A DNA stretch of 64,000 nucleotides from Rhodomicrobium vannielii ATCC 17100 (GTDB lineage Bacteria; Pseudomonadota; Alphaproteobacteria; Rhizobiales; Rhodomicrobiaceae). Positions within the stretch are counted from its first letter, which is position 1. Every line of letters begins with the position of its first letter. Made by a program: the position numbers and the translations under genes. Shown here piece after piece: positions 1 to 8,983 of this stretch. A model generated the notes under the pieces. That model saw only the letters and a program-made list of their open reading frames with translations. It was not told the DNA's origin and made no database searches. The stretch is taken from assembly GCF_000166055.1 (NCBI RefSeq), contig NC_014664.1, forward strand, positions 1,389,927-1,453,926, written 5' to 3'.

Positions 1-677
1 AGCATGCGGTCGAGGATCGCGGTCGCCACGACCGGATCGCCGAACACGGCGTCCCATTCGCCGACGCTTCGGTTCGAGGTCATCAGCATCGCGCCCTTTT
101 CGTAGCGGCGCGAGACAAGCTGGAAGAACAGATGCGCCGCAGAGGGCTCGAACGGCAGGTAGCCCAGTTCGTCCACGATCAGGAGCTTCGGTTTGGCGAA
201 GTGCATGAGCCGATCCTCGAGCCGGCCTTCCACATGCGCCCTCGCGAGTTGCGCCACCAGCGCAGTCGCCGGCATGAAGAGCGCGGCGTAACCCGCCAGA
301 ATGGCCTCGCGCCCGAGCGCGATGGCGAGATGGGTTTTCCCGACGCCGGGCGGCCCGAGCAGGAGCACATTCTCGCCGTTCGCGATCCAGCGTCCAGCCG
401 CGAGATCGCGCACTTGTCTGGCGTCGACGGAGGGCTGCGCCGCGAAGTCGAAGCCTGTGAGGTCCCGTACCATCGGGAAGTGAGCGAGCTTCAGCGCCAT
501 CTCGATCCGGCGCGCGTCCTTGCGCGCAATCTCACGCTCCAAGAGCAGCGTCAGCGTCTGGCGCATGTCGAGGTCGGAACGGGAGGCCTCGTCGAGCAGG
601 CTGTCGAGCCGATCGCGGATGCCGAACAGCTTGAGCTTGCCGAGCATGTCCAAAAGCCGGTCGTCGCAGGAAGACAT
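1..677 (-). CDS. istB: IS21-family ATP-binding protein IstB, 3' end outside window
   Basis: IstB is the AAA+ ATPase that assists IstA in IS21-family transposition. The frame is open from ATG at 677 to the window edge (225 codons, no stop). A Walker A motif GPPGVGKT lies near residue 110, followed by a Walker B-like LLIVDELGYLPF segment and a conserved TSNR stretch. The N-terminal helical part contains the LLEREI(A)RKDARRIE pattern of IstB proteins. The start lies two bases after the istA stop (TGA-CG-ATG), so the two genes are probably translationally coupled. The C-terminal part is missing only because the window ends. Confidence 0.92.
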   Translation of the reverse strand, partial: MSSCDDRLLDMLGKLKLFGIRDRLDSLLDEASRSDLDMRQTLTLLLEREIARKDARRIEMALKLAHFPMVRDLTGFDFAAQPSVDARQVRDLAAGRWIANGENVLLLGPPGVGKTHLAIALGREAILAGYAALFMPATALVAQLARAHVEGRLEDRLMHFAKPKLLIVDELGYLPFEPSAAHLFFQLVSRRYEKGAMLMTSNRSVGEWDAVFGDPVVATAILDRM

Positions 678-679
678 CG

Positions 680-1932
680 TCAGAAGCCTCCCCCGACATG
701 GGCTTCGTACTCGGCGAGCGGACGCAGCAAGGCGGGTTTTTGAGGCCGCTGCCGCGCCGCATCGTCTGGAAGGCTCAGGGGCCGGGCGCCGGCCAACCCC
801 TCGAAGTGCGAGTGTTCGACGATACGCTGCCGGCGGCCATCGCAGGCGCGATGAACGGCCACCTCCCCCCCGCCATGAAAGATGCGCACCATGCCCCCCG
901 TGACGGTCACGCGCACCCGCTCGCCCACCAGCCGCCACGGAACCGAATAGGCGTTCGCCGCCCGAAACGGCGGGACGCCGGCCGCCGCCTTCAAGGCGCC
1001 CGCCTCGTCGCGCTGAAAGCGCGCCACAGGGCTTTCCCCGGTCGTGCCGTGAATGCGCGTGTCGGCGATCTCGCGGGACCAGGCCTCAAGGTGCGCCTCG
1101 AACGCATCCCATGTCGCAAACGCTCGCCCCGCGACCGCGTTCTTCTTCACATAGCCCACGCCGTTTTCGGTCTTGCCTTTCGTGCGCGCCCGATACGGAG
1201 CGCAGGCTTTCGGCCGGAAGCCCCAATGCCTGGCGAAAGCCAACAGCTTTGCGTTGTAGGCGACCGCGCCGGTCAGCCTGTCATGCCGGTCGACGAGTGC
1301 CCTGGCGTTGTCGAACAGCACGTCTTCCGTCACGCCGTCGAACTTCGCAAAGGCGCTTTCCAGCCCGTCGAACCAGCTTTCCTGGCGCTCGTTATCAAAG
1401 GCGCGGACATGGATCCGGCGCGAGTAGCCGAGCGTGGCGACGAACAGAAACGCCTTGATCCTGACGCCGCCGATCTCGACCAGGCGCTCGCCAAAGTCGA
1501 TCTGCATCTGCTTGCCGGGCCGCGTCTCGAAACGCACGCAGGCGCGCGCTTCGGCGTCGAGTTCCTGCCGGAACCACGCCACCGCCCGCTCCACCGTGCG
1601 AAGGCTGACGGCGATGCCTTTCTCGCCAATCAGCTCCTGGCGGACCACGTCGGCGTTTGCCGCGATGGCGCCGAAACCGCTCGCGCAGCCAATCCTCAAG
1701 GCCGTCGAGCTTGCGCGGCCGCTCCGGCTGCCTGTAGGCCACGAACCCGCCCGCATCAACGTAACGCTTGACCGTGTGATGGCTGCAGCGGAACTCCCGG
1801 CCGATCCGCTTCAACCCCCAAGCCGACCGACCACAGCCGCAGCATCGCCGCGACCTCCTCCGGCTCCTTCATGACCTTCCTCCGCGGATCGTTCATCCGC
1901 TTCGGGCTTTCGTCGATTCGATGATCGTTCAT
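680..1932 (-). pseudogene. istA: IS21-family transposase IstA, broken by two +1 frameshifts
   Basis: The transposase is readable only across three frames. From ATG at 1932 the first frame gives the IstA N-terminus (KEPEEVAAMLRLWSVG). One extra base in a TTGGGGG run near 1815 shifts to a second frame holding the helix-turn-helix (KRIGREF.CSHHTVKRYV). One extra A in GGCAAACGCC near 1657 shifts to the third frame, which carries the catalytic domain (QIDFGE, VLFDNARALV, a region around KGKTENGVGYVKK) to the stop at 680. Both shifts lie in short homopolymers, so real decay and sequencing error are both possible. Programmed frameshifting twice is unlikely. As read, no full-length IstA can be made. 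Confidence 0.85.
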
Positions 1933-1964
1933 GAGACCCCTCCTTCGTCACGAGGGGCAGTTCC

Positions 1965-3296
1965 TCATGTCGTCAGAGGGCAGTTTGCCGTGTCGCCTGA
2001 CACATAGGCGAGATCGATGGGCGCCAGCACGTCGCGGCCGCCGATGGACATGCCGTGGCCCGCGTAGAACACGAAGATTTCGGTCGCGCCGCGCAGATGG
2101 GACTGGCGGAAGGTTTCGAGCTTGTCGAGGAATCTTTCGCGCGTCAGGTCGTAGCCGTCGAGCACGTCGTAACCGTTGGCGCGAAGCTCGCTCGCAACCC
2201 GCCGCGCATCGCCGACCGGGTTGCCGAGCCGCGACAGCGCGCGATAGTCGGCGTTGCCGATGACGAGCGCGACGCGGCGACCGAGGGGGCGGGTTTGTGA
2301 GGCGGCCGGGGCAGAGGTTGTCATTGCGGGCGCGACCGGAGCAACCGGCGGCGCGGCTGCGACTTTGGCGGACTGCTCGAGCGCGGCGAGCCGCTCGCGG
2401 GCGGTGTCCTGGGCATCCCTGTCTTCCCGGTCGGCGGCCTTACCGTCGATAGCCTTCCTGTAATCCGCGACTGCCAAATCCTTCTTGCCCTGCGCCTCGT
2501 AAACCTGCCCGCGCCCCGAAAGCGCAGAAACCGCACCGCTTTCAAGCCGCAACGCCTCATTGAAATCGGCGAGCGCGCTGTCCTTGCCGCCGGAAGCGAG
2601 ATGGATATGGCCTCGCCTGTAGAAGAAAAAGGCGAGTTGCTTATCTAGCGAGATTGCCTTGTCGATGTCGGCCATGGCCGCTTCAAGCTTCCCGGTCTTG
2701 AACATCGCATGGGAGCGACCCCCATAGGCATATGCCATTGCAGGATAGAGGCGGATGGCCTCGTCATAATCGGCAATGGCGCGGTCGTAGTCGCTCTTAT
2801 CGCGATAGGCGTTGCCGCGATTGTAATAGGTGAAAGCGTATTGCGGATCGAGGAAGATGGCCTCGTTGAAGTCCGCGATGGCGCGGCCGTACTCGCCTTT
2901 ATCGCGATAGGCGTTGCCGCGATGGGTATAGGCGTTGGAGTTTTTCGGATCGAGGCGGATGGCCTCGCTGTGGTCCGCGATGGCGCGGTCGTACTCGCCC
3001 TTGTTGTCATAGGCATCGCCGCGGTTGGAATAGGCTTTGGCGTCTTTCGGATCGAGGCGGATGGCCTCGTTGAGATCGACGATGGCGCGGTCGTAGTCGC
3101 CTTTGTTTTTGTAGTTATAACCGCGCCAATGATACGCGAGGGCGCGGTCGCCTTTCGCCTTGCGGTCAATGATGAGTGTGCAGCCGCGAATAGAAAGATC
3201 GCGATCCTTCTGCTGATTGCAATCCGCCACCGCGTCCGCGAGAGCCGCACAGCATCCCGCCACCATCAGCGCCAGGGCCAGAAACAACGCGCGCAT
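1965..3296 (-). pseudogene. TPR-repeat caspase-like (C14) protein, 3' end lost to IS21 insertion
   Basis: The exported protein has a signal peptide (residues 1-20, ending ALADA). Tandem TPR repeats (about 55-285) are built on a near-identical GDYDRAIADYNEAIRLDP unit and visible as roughly 102-base DNA repeats. A linker follows, then a C14 caspase fold starting at RRVALVIGNADY (about 340). The catalytic His is present (YAGHG, His414). The frame enters the IS21 terminal repeat at about residue 433 and stops 11 residues later (SGDTANCPLTT), so the second half with the catalytic Cys (DAC motif) is missing. The rest of the gene should lie left of the window. It is a paralogue of the intact gene at 8984, with matching signal peptide, CTLIID motif and RPLGRRVALVIGN junction. 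It is probably inactive. Confidence 0.85.
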
Positions 3297-3531
3297 GAAA
3301 TCCTCCGCAAAGGCAATCCCTGAATTCAGTATCGGGATGTTTTAGCGCGGACGTGACAGCGAGGAAAGTCGCTCCTTTATGCAAAGCATCTTTCTGGTTT
3401 ATACAGCTTCAGCTAGAGTGTCGGCGGGCGGCAACGCGGGCTCGACGCGGCGCATGTGCGGCGGTGCAGGCAGGCTTGAATTCCATCCCGATTAGAGGAA
3501 CAGGACGCATCTGAAATCGCGGCGGGGGATC

Positions 3532-4440
3532 ATGGGCGCGATCGGACGAAAGAGTGTGGCAACGGTGGCCGCCGCGCTGGCGATAGCAGCGCCAGCCTAC
3601 GCGCAGGACGAATGCGCCGCGTTTCGGGCGCGCTTCGAGGCCGCGCTCACCGTGCCCGATTTTCGCGGCGCTATAGCGGTCGAAAACGAGATCGCGTTGA
3701 GCGGCGCCTGCGGCAATGAGCGAAACCCCTTGCGGGCGAAACGGGCGGGGCGTCAGATCGAGAGCGCCGAAGCGCTGAAGAAGAGTCCGGCTCACCAGAA
3801 GGAGCGCGAGGCGCTGCTTTTTCAGGCCGACGAGCCGGGGTTGCTGTGGACCGCTGCCTATGCCATCGGCGAGTTGCACATGGAAAAAAAGCGCTACAAG
3901 GAAGCGGTCCAAGCGTTCGAGCGCTCCATCACGCTGGCGGGCGGAAACAAAACCAACCCCGTCTCTCCCGCGATTATCGAAGACCTTGTGAAGGCGTCCT
4001 ACGAGGCGCGAGCCTTCGCGGACGGCTATGTGAGTGTCGCCCATAATACGCGCGGCGGTGTCGGCGGATCGCTCGATCGGGGGATACCCGTCCGCAAAGT
4101 GCCGCTGCCCATCCAGTTCGAGACGGACCGCGACGAACTCACGCCGGTCGGCCGGCAGTATGCCGACGAACTGGCCGCAGCCATCAACGAACAGCGCCCG
4201 GCCGTTATCATCCTGGAAGGACACACCGACGAGCGCGGCACCGACGCTCACAACATGGACCTGTCGAAGCGGCGCGTCGAACGTGTCGCGGCCTATCTCA
4301 AGCGCGAGAAGGGGGTCGCCGCCCGCATCGAGACGCGCGCCAGGGGCAAGACCGAGCCCTATGTGCCGCAGAACGCCTCTAACCTGACGAATGAGCAACT
4401 TTGGGAACTGAACCGGCGCGTCGTCTGGCAGCGGAACTGA
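3532..4440 (+). CDS. OmpA-family outer-membrane/peptidoglycan-associated protein
   Basis: The 302-residue exported protein has a Sec signal peptide (cleavage after ...APAYA, about residue 24). A helical middle part has a TPR-like segment (AAYAIGELHMEKKRYKEAV). A C-terminal OmpA domain (about 195-290) begins PLPIQFETDRDELTPVG and contains the peptidoglycan-binding pattern GHTDERG...N..LSKRRVE.V. OmpA domains bind the peptide stem of peptidoglycan, so the product is probably periplasmic or outer-membrane linked. It is first in a tight + strand array, with the metacaspase gene starting 10 bases after its stop. An anchoring or scaffold role for the following proteases is inference from this layout. 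Confidence 0.85.
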   Translation: MGAIGRKSVATVAAALAIAAPAYAQDECAAFRARFEAALTVPDFRGAIAVENEIALSGACGNERNPLRAKRAGRQIESAEALKKSPAHQKEREALLFQADEPGLLWTAAYAIGELHMEKKRYKEAVQAFERSITLAGGNKTNPVSPAIIEDLVKASYEARAFADGYVSVAHNTRGGVGGSLDRGIPVRKVPLPIQFETDRDELTPVGRQYADELAAAINEQRPAVIILEGHTDERGTDAHNMDLSKRRVERVAAYLKREKGVAARIETRARGKTEPYVPQNASNLTNEQLWELNRRVVWQRN

Positions 4441-4450
4441 GGAGGCGGTC

Positions 4451-6097
4451 ATGCGCACATACAGGCGATTGTCGTTTGCATTCGCGGCGCTCGGGGCGCT
4501 CGTCTTCGCGCTAATCGCGGGCTATGGCGGCGCAGGCGCGGCGATCTTCGCACCGGGCGGCGGCACGATCCGCGCCCTCGTCGTCGGCATCGACGATTAC
4601 CGCTATCAAAGGCCGCTGCAGGGCGCGGTGGCCGATGCAAAGGATCTGGACAGAACTCTAAAGGCGGCGAGAGTGCCGCCCGCCAATATCGCGCTTCTGC
4701 TCGACCGGGTGGCAAAGCGGCAGGCGATCGTCGATGCGATGGAACGCCTCCTTGCAGAAGCGCGCCCCGGCGATCTGGCGATCATCGCGTTTGCCGGACA
4801 CGGCACCCGCATCCGGGAGATGTACGAGAACACGAAGCCCGATCACAAAGACGAGGCCTACGTGCTGGCGGACTTCGATGAGAATAATGCGTCCGACCGC
4901 AGCGAGTTGATTGCCGGACCTGAGATGAAAAGCTGGATCGGCGTTCTCGACGGCAAGGGCGTCGATGTCCTGTTCATCGCGGACACCTGCCACGGTGGCG
5001 GTATGACCCGAACGTTCCAGCCGGACAGCAATATCCTGACGTACCGGCAGATCGACCTTTCAAAGGAAGTGCAACTCGAGGCCACGAGCGTCGCGACCGT
5101 GCTCGACGCAGCCCGCGACGCGGCAAGCTTTCCCCGGCTCACTTTCCTCGCCGCAGCCGATCCTTCGCAGAAAGCGCCCGAAGTCAAAATCGCCGGGGAA
5201 GCCACGCGGCGCGGCGCTTTGAGCTACGCCGTCGCGCGCGCCATCGAAGGGGCGGCACTGCCCAGAGGGGCCGGGGCGCTTTCGCGCGGAGACCTTTTCG
5301 AATATGCGCGGCAACGAAGTCTCGAATATACGAACGGACAGCAGACGATCTTCACTACGCCGGGGGAAAAAGCGAAGCTCGGCGAGCCCGTGTTTCGCAC
5401 GGCATCCGGCGGCGAGCCTGTGCCGACCCCGCACCGGTTGGACGCGCGACCGATCCGGGTGGCCGTCTCGAATGGCGACCTCGCCCTTCTTTCAAACGTG
5501 AAGAGCCGCATCGCGAAATTCGAGATCACCGAAGACAAGGCGAAAGCCGACCTTGTTTTCGTGCCTGAAAAACGCAAGGCCGTATCGGACGGCGATATAT
5601 TGGCGGAAGACGTCAGCGCCGCGGACATTCCCGGCGTGGTCGACCGGATCTATGCTTCACGCGCGCTCACAAGGCTCACGGAAGACAGGTGGCAAAAGTT
5701 CCGCCTTGGGCCTGACAACAGCCTTCATCATGCGGGCGATTATGTGTCGCTCGAAGCCGACGATGCCCAGGGCAAGTTCGTGATCGTCTTCAACATCACC
5801 GGGTCCGGGCAGGTTCAGTACCTCTATCCGCCAGCAGGCGGCGGTAACTATCCGTTCGGTGGGACGACATGGTCGATGCAGGCTCCCGTGCGGGAACCCT
5901 TTGGAAGCGATCAGGTCGTCGCGATCCTGTCGAAGAAACGGCTTGCCGATCTCGAACGCTATCTACAGGACCACGACGGCAGCTTCATCGCCGGTACGCT
6001 TCCCGAACTGATACGGAACCATCTCGACCCGGAGCGCGACGTACGCATCGGTATGGCCACCATTGTGACGCAGCCGTGGAAGGGGATTGTGCGATGA
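4451..6097 (+). CDS. Metacaspase-like C14 cysteine protease with DUF4384-like C-terminus
   Basis: The 548-residue protein has a hydrophobic N-terminal export signal (about 8-30). The caspase/metacaspase p20-like domain begins ALVVGIDDY (about 42). The catalytic dyad is intact: His117 in FAGHG and Cys180 in ADTCHGG. A DEAYVLADFDEN segment lies between them, as in metacaspases. The C-terminus (about 430-535) has a beta-rich module (GKFVIVFNI...GQVQYLYP) resembling DUF4384 and similar to the tail of the neighbouring trypsin-like protein. The start at 4451 follows AGGAGGCG. Its TGA overlaps the next ATG (ATGA at 6094), implying coupled translation. Metacaspases generally cleave after Arg or Lys; specificity here is not shown by the sequence. 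Confidence 0.85.
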   Translation: MRTYRRLSFAFAALGALVFALIAGYGGAGAAIFAPGGGTIRALVVGIDDYRYQRPLQGAVADAKDLDRTLKAARVPPANIALLLDRVAKRQAIVDAMERLLAEARPGDLAIIAFAGHGTRIREMYENTKPDHKDEAYVLADFDENNASDRSELIAGPEMKSWIGVLDGKGVDVLFIADTCHGGGMTRTFQPDSNILTYRQIDLSKEVQLEATSVATVLDAARDAASFPRLTFLAAADPSQKAPEVKIAGEATRRGALSYAVARAIEGAALPRGAGALSRGDLFEYARQRSLEYTNGQQTIFTTPGEKAKLGEPVFRTASGGEPVPTPHRLDARPIRVAVSNGDLALLSNVKSRIAKFEITEDKAKADLVFVPEKRKAVSDGDILAEDVSAADIPGVVDRIYASRALTRLTEDRWQKFRLGPDNSLHHAGDYVSLEADDAQGKFVIVFNITGSGQVQYLYPPAGGGNYPFGGTTWSMQAPVREPFGSDQVVAILSKKRLADLERYLQDHDGSFIAGTLPELIRNHLDPERDVRIGMATIVTQPWKGIVR

Positions 6098-7578
6098 TCC
6101 GCAACCTTTTTGCTGCGGGCTTCTTATGTCTTGTTGCGCCCGCGCTTCTTGCGGCGGAACCGCTCATCTGGCGCGGCCTTGGGCCTGCCACCGAAAGAGC
6201 GGCAAAGGCATGCGGGCGCATTGTCGGAGGCACCTGCGCAGCGTCCGGCGACTGGCCTTGGCAGGTCGCGCTCTTCGTCAACAAGCGCAAGGAGAGCGAT
6301 TTCAGCTTCGCATGCGGCGGTTCCATCATCTCACGAGATTGGGTTCTGACGGCAGCGCATTGCCTCACTCAGCACGGCGAAAGTCTGCGGCCTGATGCCG
6401 TCCTCGTGCTGGAGGGCTCACAGAAAAAAAACTCTGGGCGCAAAATAAAGGTCGAGCAAATCATCGTTCACGATGGCTGGAACGACGGAACCAAGGAGAA
6501 CGACATCGCGCTGCTGAAGCTTGCAGCGCCAGCGAGATCGACACCCGTAGCTCTGGCGACGCCGCGCGACGCTGGCTACGAAACTGGAAGTGCCGTCGTT
6601 ACCGGCTGGGGACTCCTTCGACCGCTCGATATCCTCCGCGACGAGAACGGCAAGGAGGTTCCCGGCAAATTTGTCGACGGGCTTTCACATGAGGTCATGT
6701 CCGTCGAGGATGCGAGAAAATTCGTGACCGACGAGCTCATGCAGGTGAACCTCCCTCTTGTGACGCTCGAAGCCTGCAAGGTCGCTCACAGGAATACGCG
6801 AGACGATAACGGTGTTTCACCTGTGATCGATAGCCGTGTCATTTGCGCCGGCGACGCCAAGGGAGGAAAGGATTCCTGTCAGGGGGATAGCGGCGGCCCG
6901 CTCGTGGCCAGGGGAGGGGTGGGCTGGGTCCAGATCGGCGTTGTGAGTTGGGGATCAAGTTGCGCATTGCCGGGGACCCCCGGTGCCTACACGCGCGTCG
7001 CGGCCTTCGAGGGCTGGATCAAAGCAAAAACAGGCATCGATCAGAGCGCGCCCTCCACAGACACGCAAACCGCGCTCGAAGATAATGCCGCGTTCAAGAA
7101 TCCTGCTGGATTGTCGATTTCCTTCGTGCAGGGCAAGCATTTGAAGCCGGGCCGATCGGTTTACGCAGCAGTCAGTGCGCGGAAGCCAGGCTATCTCGCC
7201 CTGTTCAACCTCGGAGCCGATGGAAAACTGACGCGATTGTTTCCATCGGCTATGTCGCGCCGCTCGCCGACAAGCGAATTACAGCGCGTTCTGACGCCGG
7301 GGAAGACGTTGCTCGTTCCCGATCCGAAAGACCCGTATAGCGGCTTCGAATTTACTATCGACCCACCGGCTGGACCGGGGTGGCTGGTCGCTGTGCTGTT
7401 GGCCAGTCCCGCAGAAGAAATTGACTTCACTGACGAGCGCGCCGTTATCGAGGATCGCGCGAGCGCCATGTCCTACCTTTCCACCATCGCCAGAGCGATC
7501 AACCGCGATATCGAGGTCTCGCAGAAGGGACCGGAGACGACATCGATCGCCGTATTCGACTACGAGATCCTTCCGTGA
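6094..7578 (+). CDS. Trypsin-like serine protease zymogen (S1A) with DUF4384-like C-terminus
   Basis: The 494-residue exported S1A protease has a signal peptide (about 1-21). A propeptide ends in a trypsinogen-like activation site CGR|IVGG (Arg42-Ile43). The triad is His89 (TAAHC), Asp137 (NDIALL) and Ser266 (GDSGGP). Asp260, six residues before Ser266, matches Asp189 of trypsin and predicts cleavage after Arg or Lys. Paired cysteines are consistent with periplasmic disulfides. After residue 345 there is a linker and a beta-rich DUF4384-like module also found in the metacaspase upstream. The start at 6094 was chosen over an in-frame upstream start because it overlaps the metacaspase stop and begins directly with the signal peptide. 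Confidence 0.9.
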   Translation: MIRNLFAAGFLCLVAPALLAAEPLIWRGLGPATERAAKACGRIVGGTCAASGDWPWQVALFVNKRKESDFSFACGGSIISRDWVLTAAHCLTQHGESLRPDAVLVLEGSQKKNSGRKIKVEQIIVHDGWNDGTKENDIALLKLAAPARSTPVALATPRDAGYETGSAVVTGWGLLRPLDILRDENGKEVPGKFVDGLSHEVMSVEDARKFVTDELMQVNLPLVTLEACKVAHRNTRDDNGVSPVIDSRVICAGDAKGGKDSCQGDSGGPLVARGGVGWVQIGVVSWGSSCALPGTPGAYTRVAAFEGWIKAKTGIDQSAPSTDTQTALEDNAAFKNPAGLSISFVQGKHLKPGRSVYAAVSARKPGYLALFNLGADGKLTRLFPSAMSRRSPTSELQRVLTPGKTLLVPDPKDPYSGFEFTIDPPAGPGWLVAVLLASPAEEIDFTDERAVIEDRASAMSYLSTIARAINRDIEVSQKGPETTSIAVFDYEILP

Positions 7579-7588
7579 GGGCCGTGAC

Positions 7589-8776
7589 ATGACCGACGCG
7601 CCGCTTCACCGCCGCACCCTTTTGCGAGCCGCCGCCCTCCTGGCCGCATCGAGCGCCTTCGAGACCTCCATGTTTTGCGCCGCGAAGGCGGAGACGCCAG
7701 CCGCCAGCTCCTTGCCATCCCTGGCGGCTTCGCAGGCCGCTTTTGCGTTCAAGCTCGCGAAAGCGCTTGAAACGGATAGGAACGCCAATGTCGTGTCGTC
7801 GCCCGCGAGTGCGGCGGCAGCGCTTGCCGTGATTGCGCTTTTCGCGGATGAGCAGTTAACGCAATCCATCGTCGCCGCTCTCTCGCTTCAGCCAAACAAC
7901 GGACGGCGGGATCTCGACGCGCTTCTCCTAGCCGCGAAACCTACCGAAGCCGGTCCGCTTGCCCTTGCCAATTCGCTCGCGCTCGATGCGTCGCTCAAGC
8001 CATCGGCAAGCCTGCTCGGCGAATTTAAACAGGCGCATGTGAAACTGTTCGATGACAAGGCGCTGGATGATGCGGCCCTTGCACATATCAACGGCTGGGT
8101 GAGCGAGGTCACGCACGGCAGAATACCCAAGCTCCTCGAAAGCATGCCAGACGGCGCTGTCTTGATCGCGCTGAACGCGCTGCACTTCAAGGACCGGTGG
8201 CAAACCGCCTTCGATCCGGCAAAGACCGAGCCGAAAGCCTTTATGCGGCTCGACGGTTCGACAGTTGAGAAGACGTTCATGCACTCCGGTCCTCGCAGCG
8301 CGTTGTTCCGCTCCGATGATCGTTTTATCGCCGCGCGACTGCCGTTCGCGACGGCACGCTTCGCGCTGACGGTGATCACGACGAAACGCGAGCCGGCGCC
8401 GCTTAAGGATTTCGAGCCTGTTGCGGCATGGCTTTCCGGTGACGGCTTTGAGCGGGGCGAAGGACAGATCGCGATCCCGCCGCTCGCCTTGTCGGCTCAA
8501 CTGGAGCTCAAACCAGCGCTGAACGCCCTCGGTCTGAAAGACGACGGGCTCATCGGCTTCTCAGGGCGCCCGCCCTCGATCACCGCCATCGCGCAGCGCG
8601 TGGACTTTACTGCCAATGAGGACGGCGCGGAAGCTGCCGCTGCCACTGCCGTCATCGCCAGCCGCTCGGCAAGCACGCGATACACAAATTTCATCGCCGA
8701 CAAGCCGTTCCTGTTGGCGCTCAACGACCGCACCACGGGCCTCATTCTCTTGTCGGGCTATGTCGCGACGCCGTAA
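7589..8776 (+). CDS. Serpin-family serine protease inhibitor, exported
   Basis: The 395-residue protein is a normal serpin length. The N-terminus has a Tat-like signal (HRRTLLRAAALLAASSA, about residues 7-24). The serpin core starts at FAFKLAKAL. The reactive-centre hinge is of the inhibitory type: G346-A-E-A-A-A-A-T353, small residues where strand insertion requires them. Counting from the hinge puts the scissile bond near Ser360, with Arg359 and Arg364 close by. The C-terminus has the conserved ADKPFLLAL and TTGLILLSGYV strands. It lies 10 bases after the trypsin-like gene, so that protease is the obvious candidate target; the metacaspase is a second one. The start follows GAGGGCCGTGAC. Inhibition is inferred, not shown. 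Confidence 0.9.
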   Translation: MTDAPLHRRTLLRAAALLAASSAFETSMFCAAKAETPAASSLPSLAASQAAFAFKLAKALETDRNANVVSSPASAAAALAVIALFADEQLTQSIVAALSLQPNNGRRDLDALLLAAKPTEAGPLALANSLALDASLKPSASLLGEFKQAHVKLFDDKALDDAALAHINGWVSEVTHGRIPKLLESMPDGAVLIALNALHFKDRWQTAFDPAKTEPKAFMRLDGSTVEKTFMHSGPRSALFRSDDRFIAARLPFATARFALTVITTKREPAPLKDFEPVAAWLSGDGFERGEGQIAIPPLALSAQLELKPALNALGLKDDGLIGFSGRPPSITAIAQRVDFTANEDGAEAAAATAVIASRSASTRYTNFIADKPFLLALNDRTTGLILLSGYVATP

Positions 8777-8983
8777 GGGAAGGCGAACCGGCCGGATCGG
8801 ACATCGGGACGACGAAGCCAAGGATTTGCCGGAAATCGAAGCCTGGCTGACCGGAGACGCGGTGCACGAAGGGGGGGGCCGCCGAACCTCGGCGCTTTCC
8901 CGCGCCGAGGCCGCAGGCAGGCGCTGGCGCGCCGATCCATCCCGATATAGAAATTGAAAGAACTGTGACGGGCGGAGGGGGAT

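Larger units (their letters stand above)
1..2002 (-). mobile_element. IS21-family insertion sequence, istA-side end present
   Basis: The element carries istB (ATP-binding helper) and istA (transposase) read right to left. Its istA-side terminus is visible. Reading the minus strand from 2002, it begins TGTCAGGCGACA and then has two related copies of an AACTGCCC...TGACGA block at roughly 1970-1990 and 1940-1965, the multiple terminal repeats typical of IS21-family ends. The other end lies beyond the left edge, so element length and target duplication cannot be measured. It sits inside a TPR-caspase gene whose reading frame runs into the terminal repeat. The outer boundary is uncertain by about 2 bases because TGTGTCAGG allows two choices. 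Confidence 0.88.

Noticed and set aside
2700-3110. Regular roughly 102-base repeats, considered as a CRISPR or satellite array
   Set aside because: The repeats are in frame, have no unique spacers, and encode TPR units of the caspase gene.
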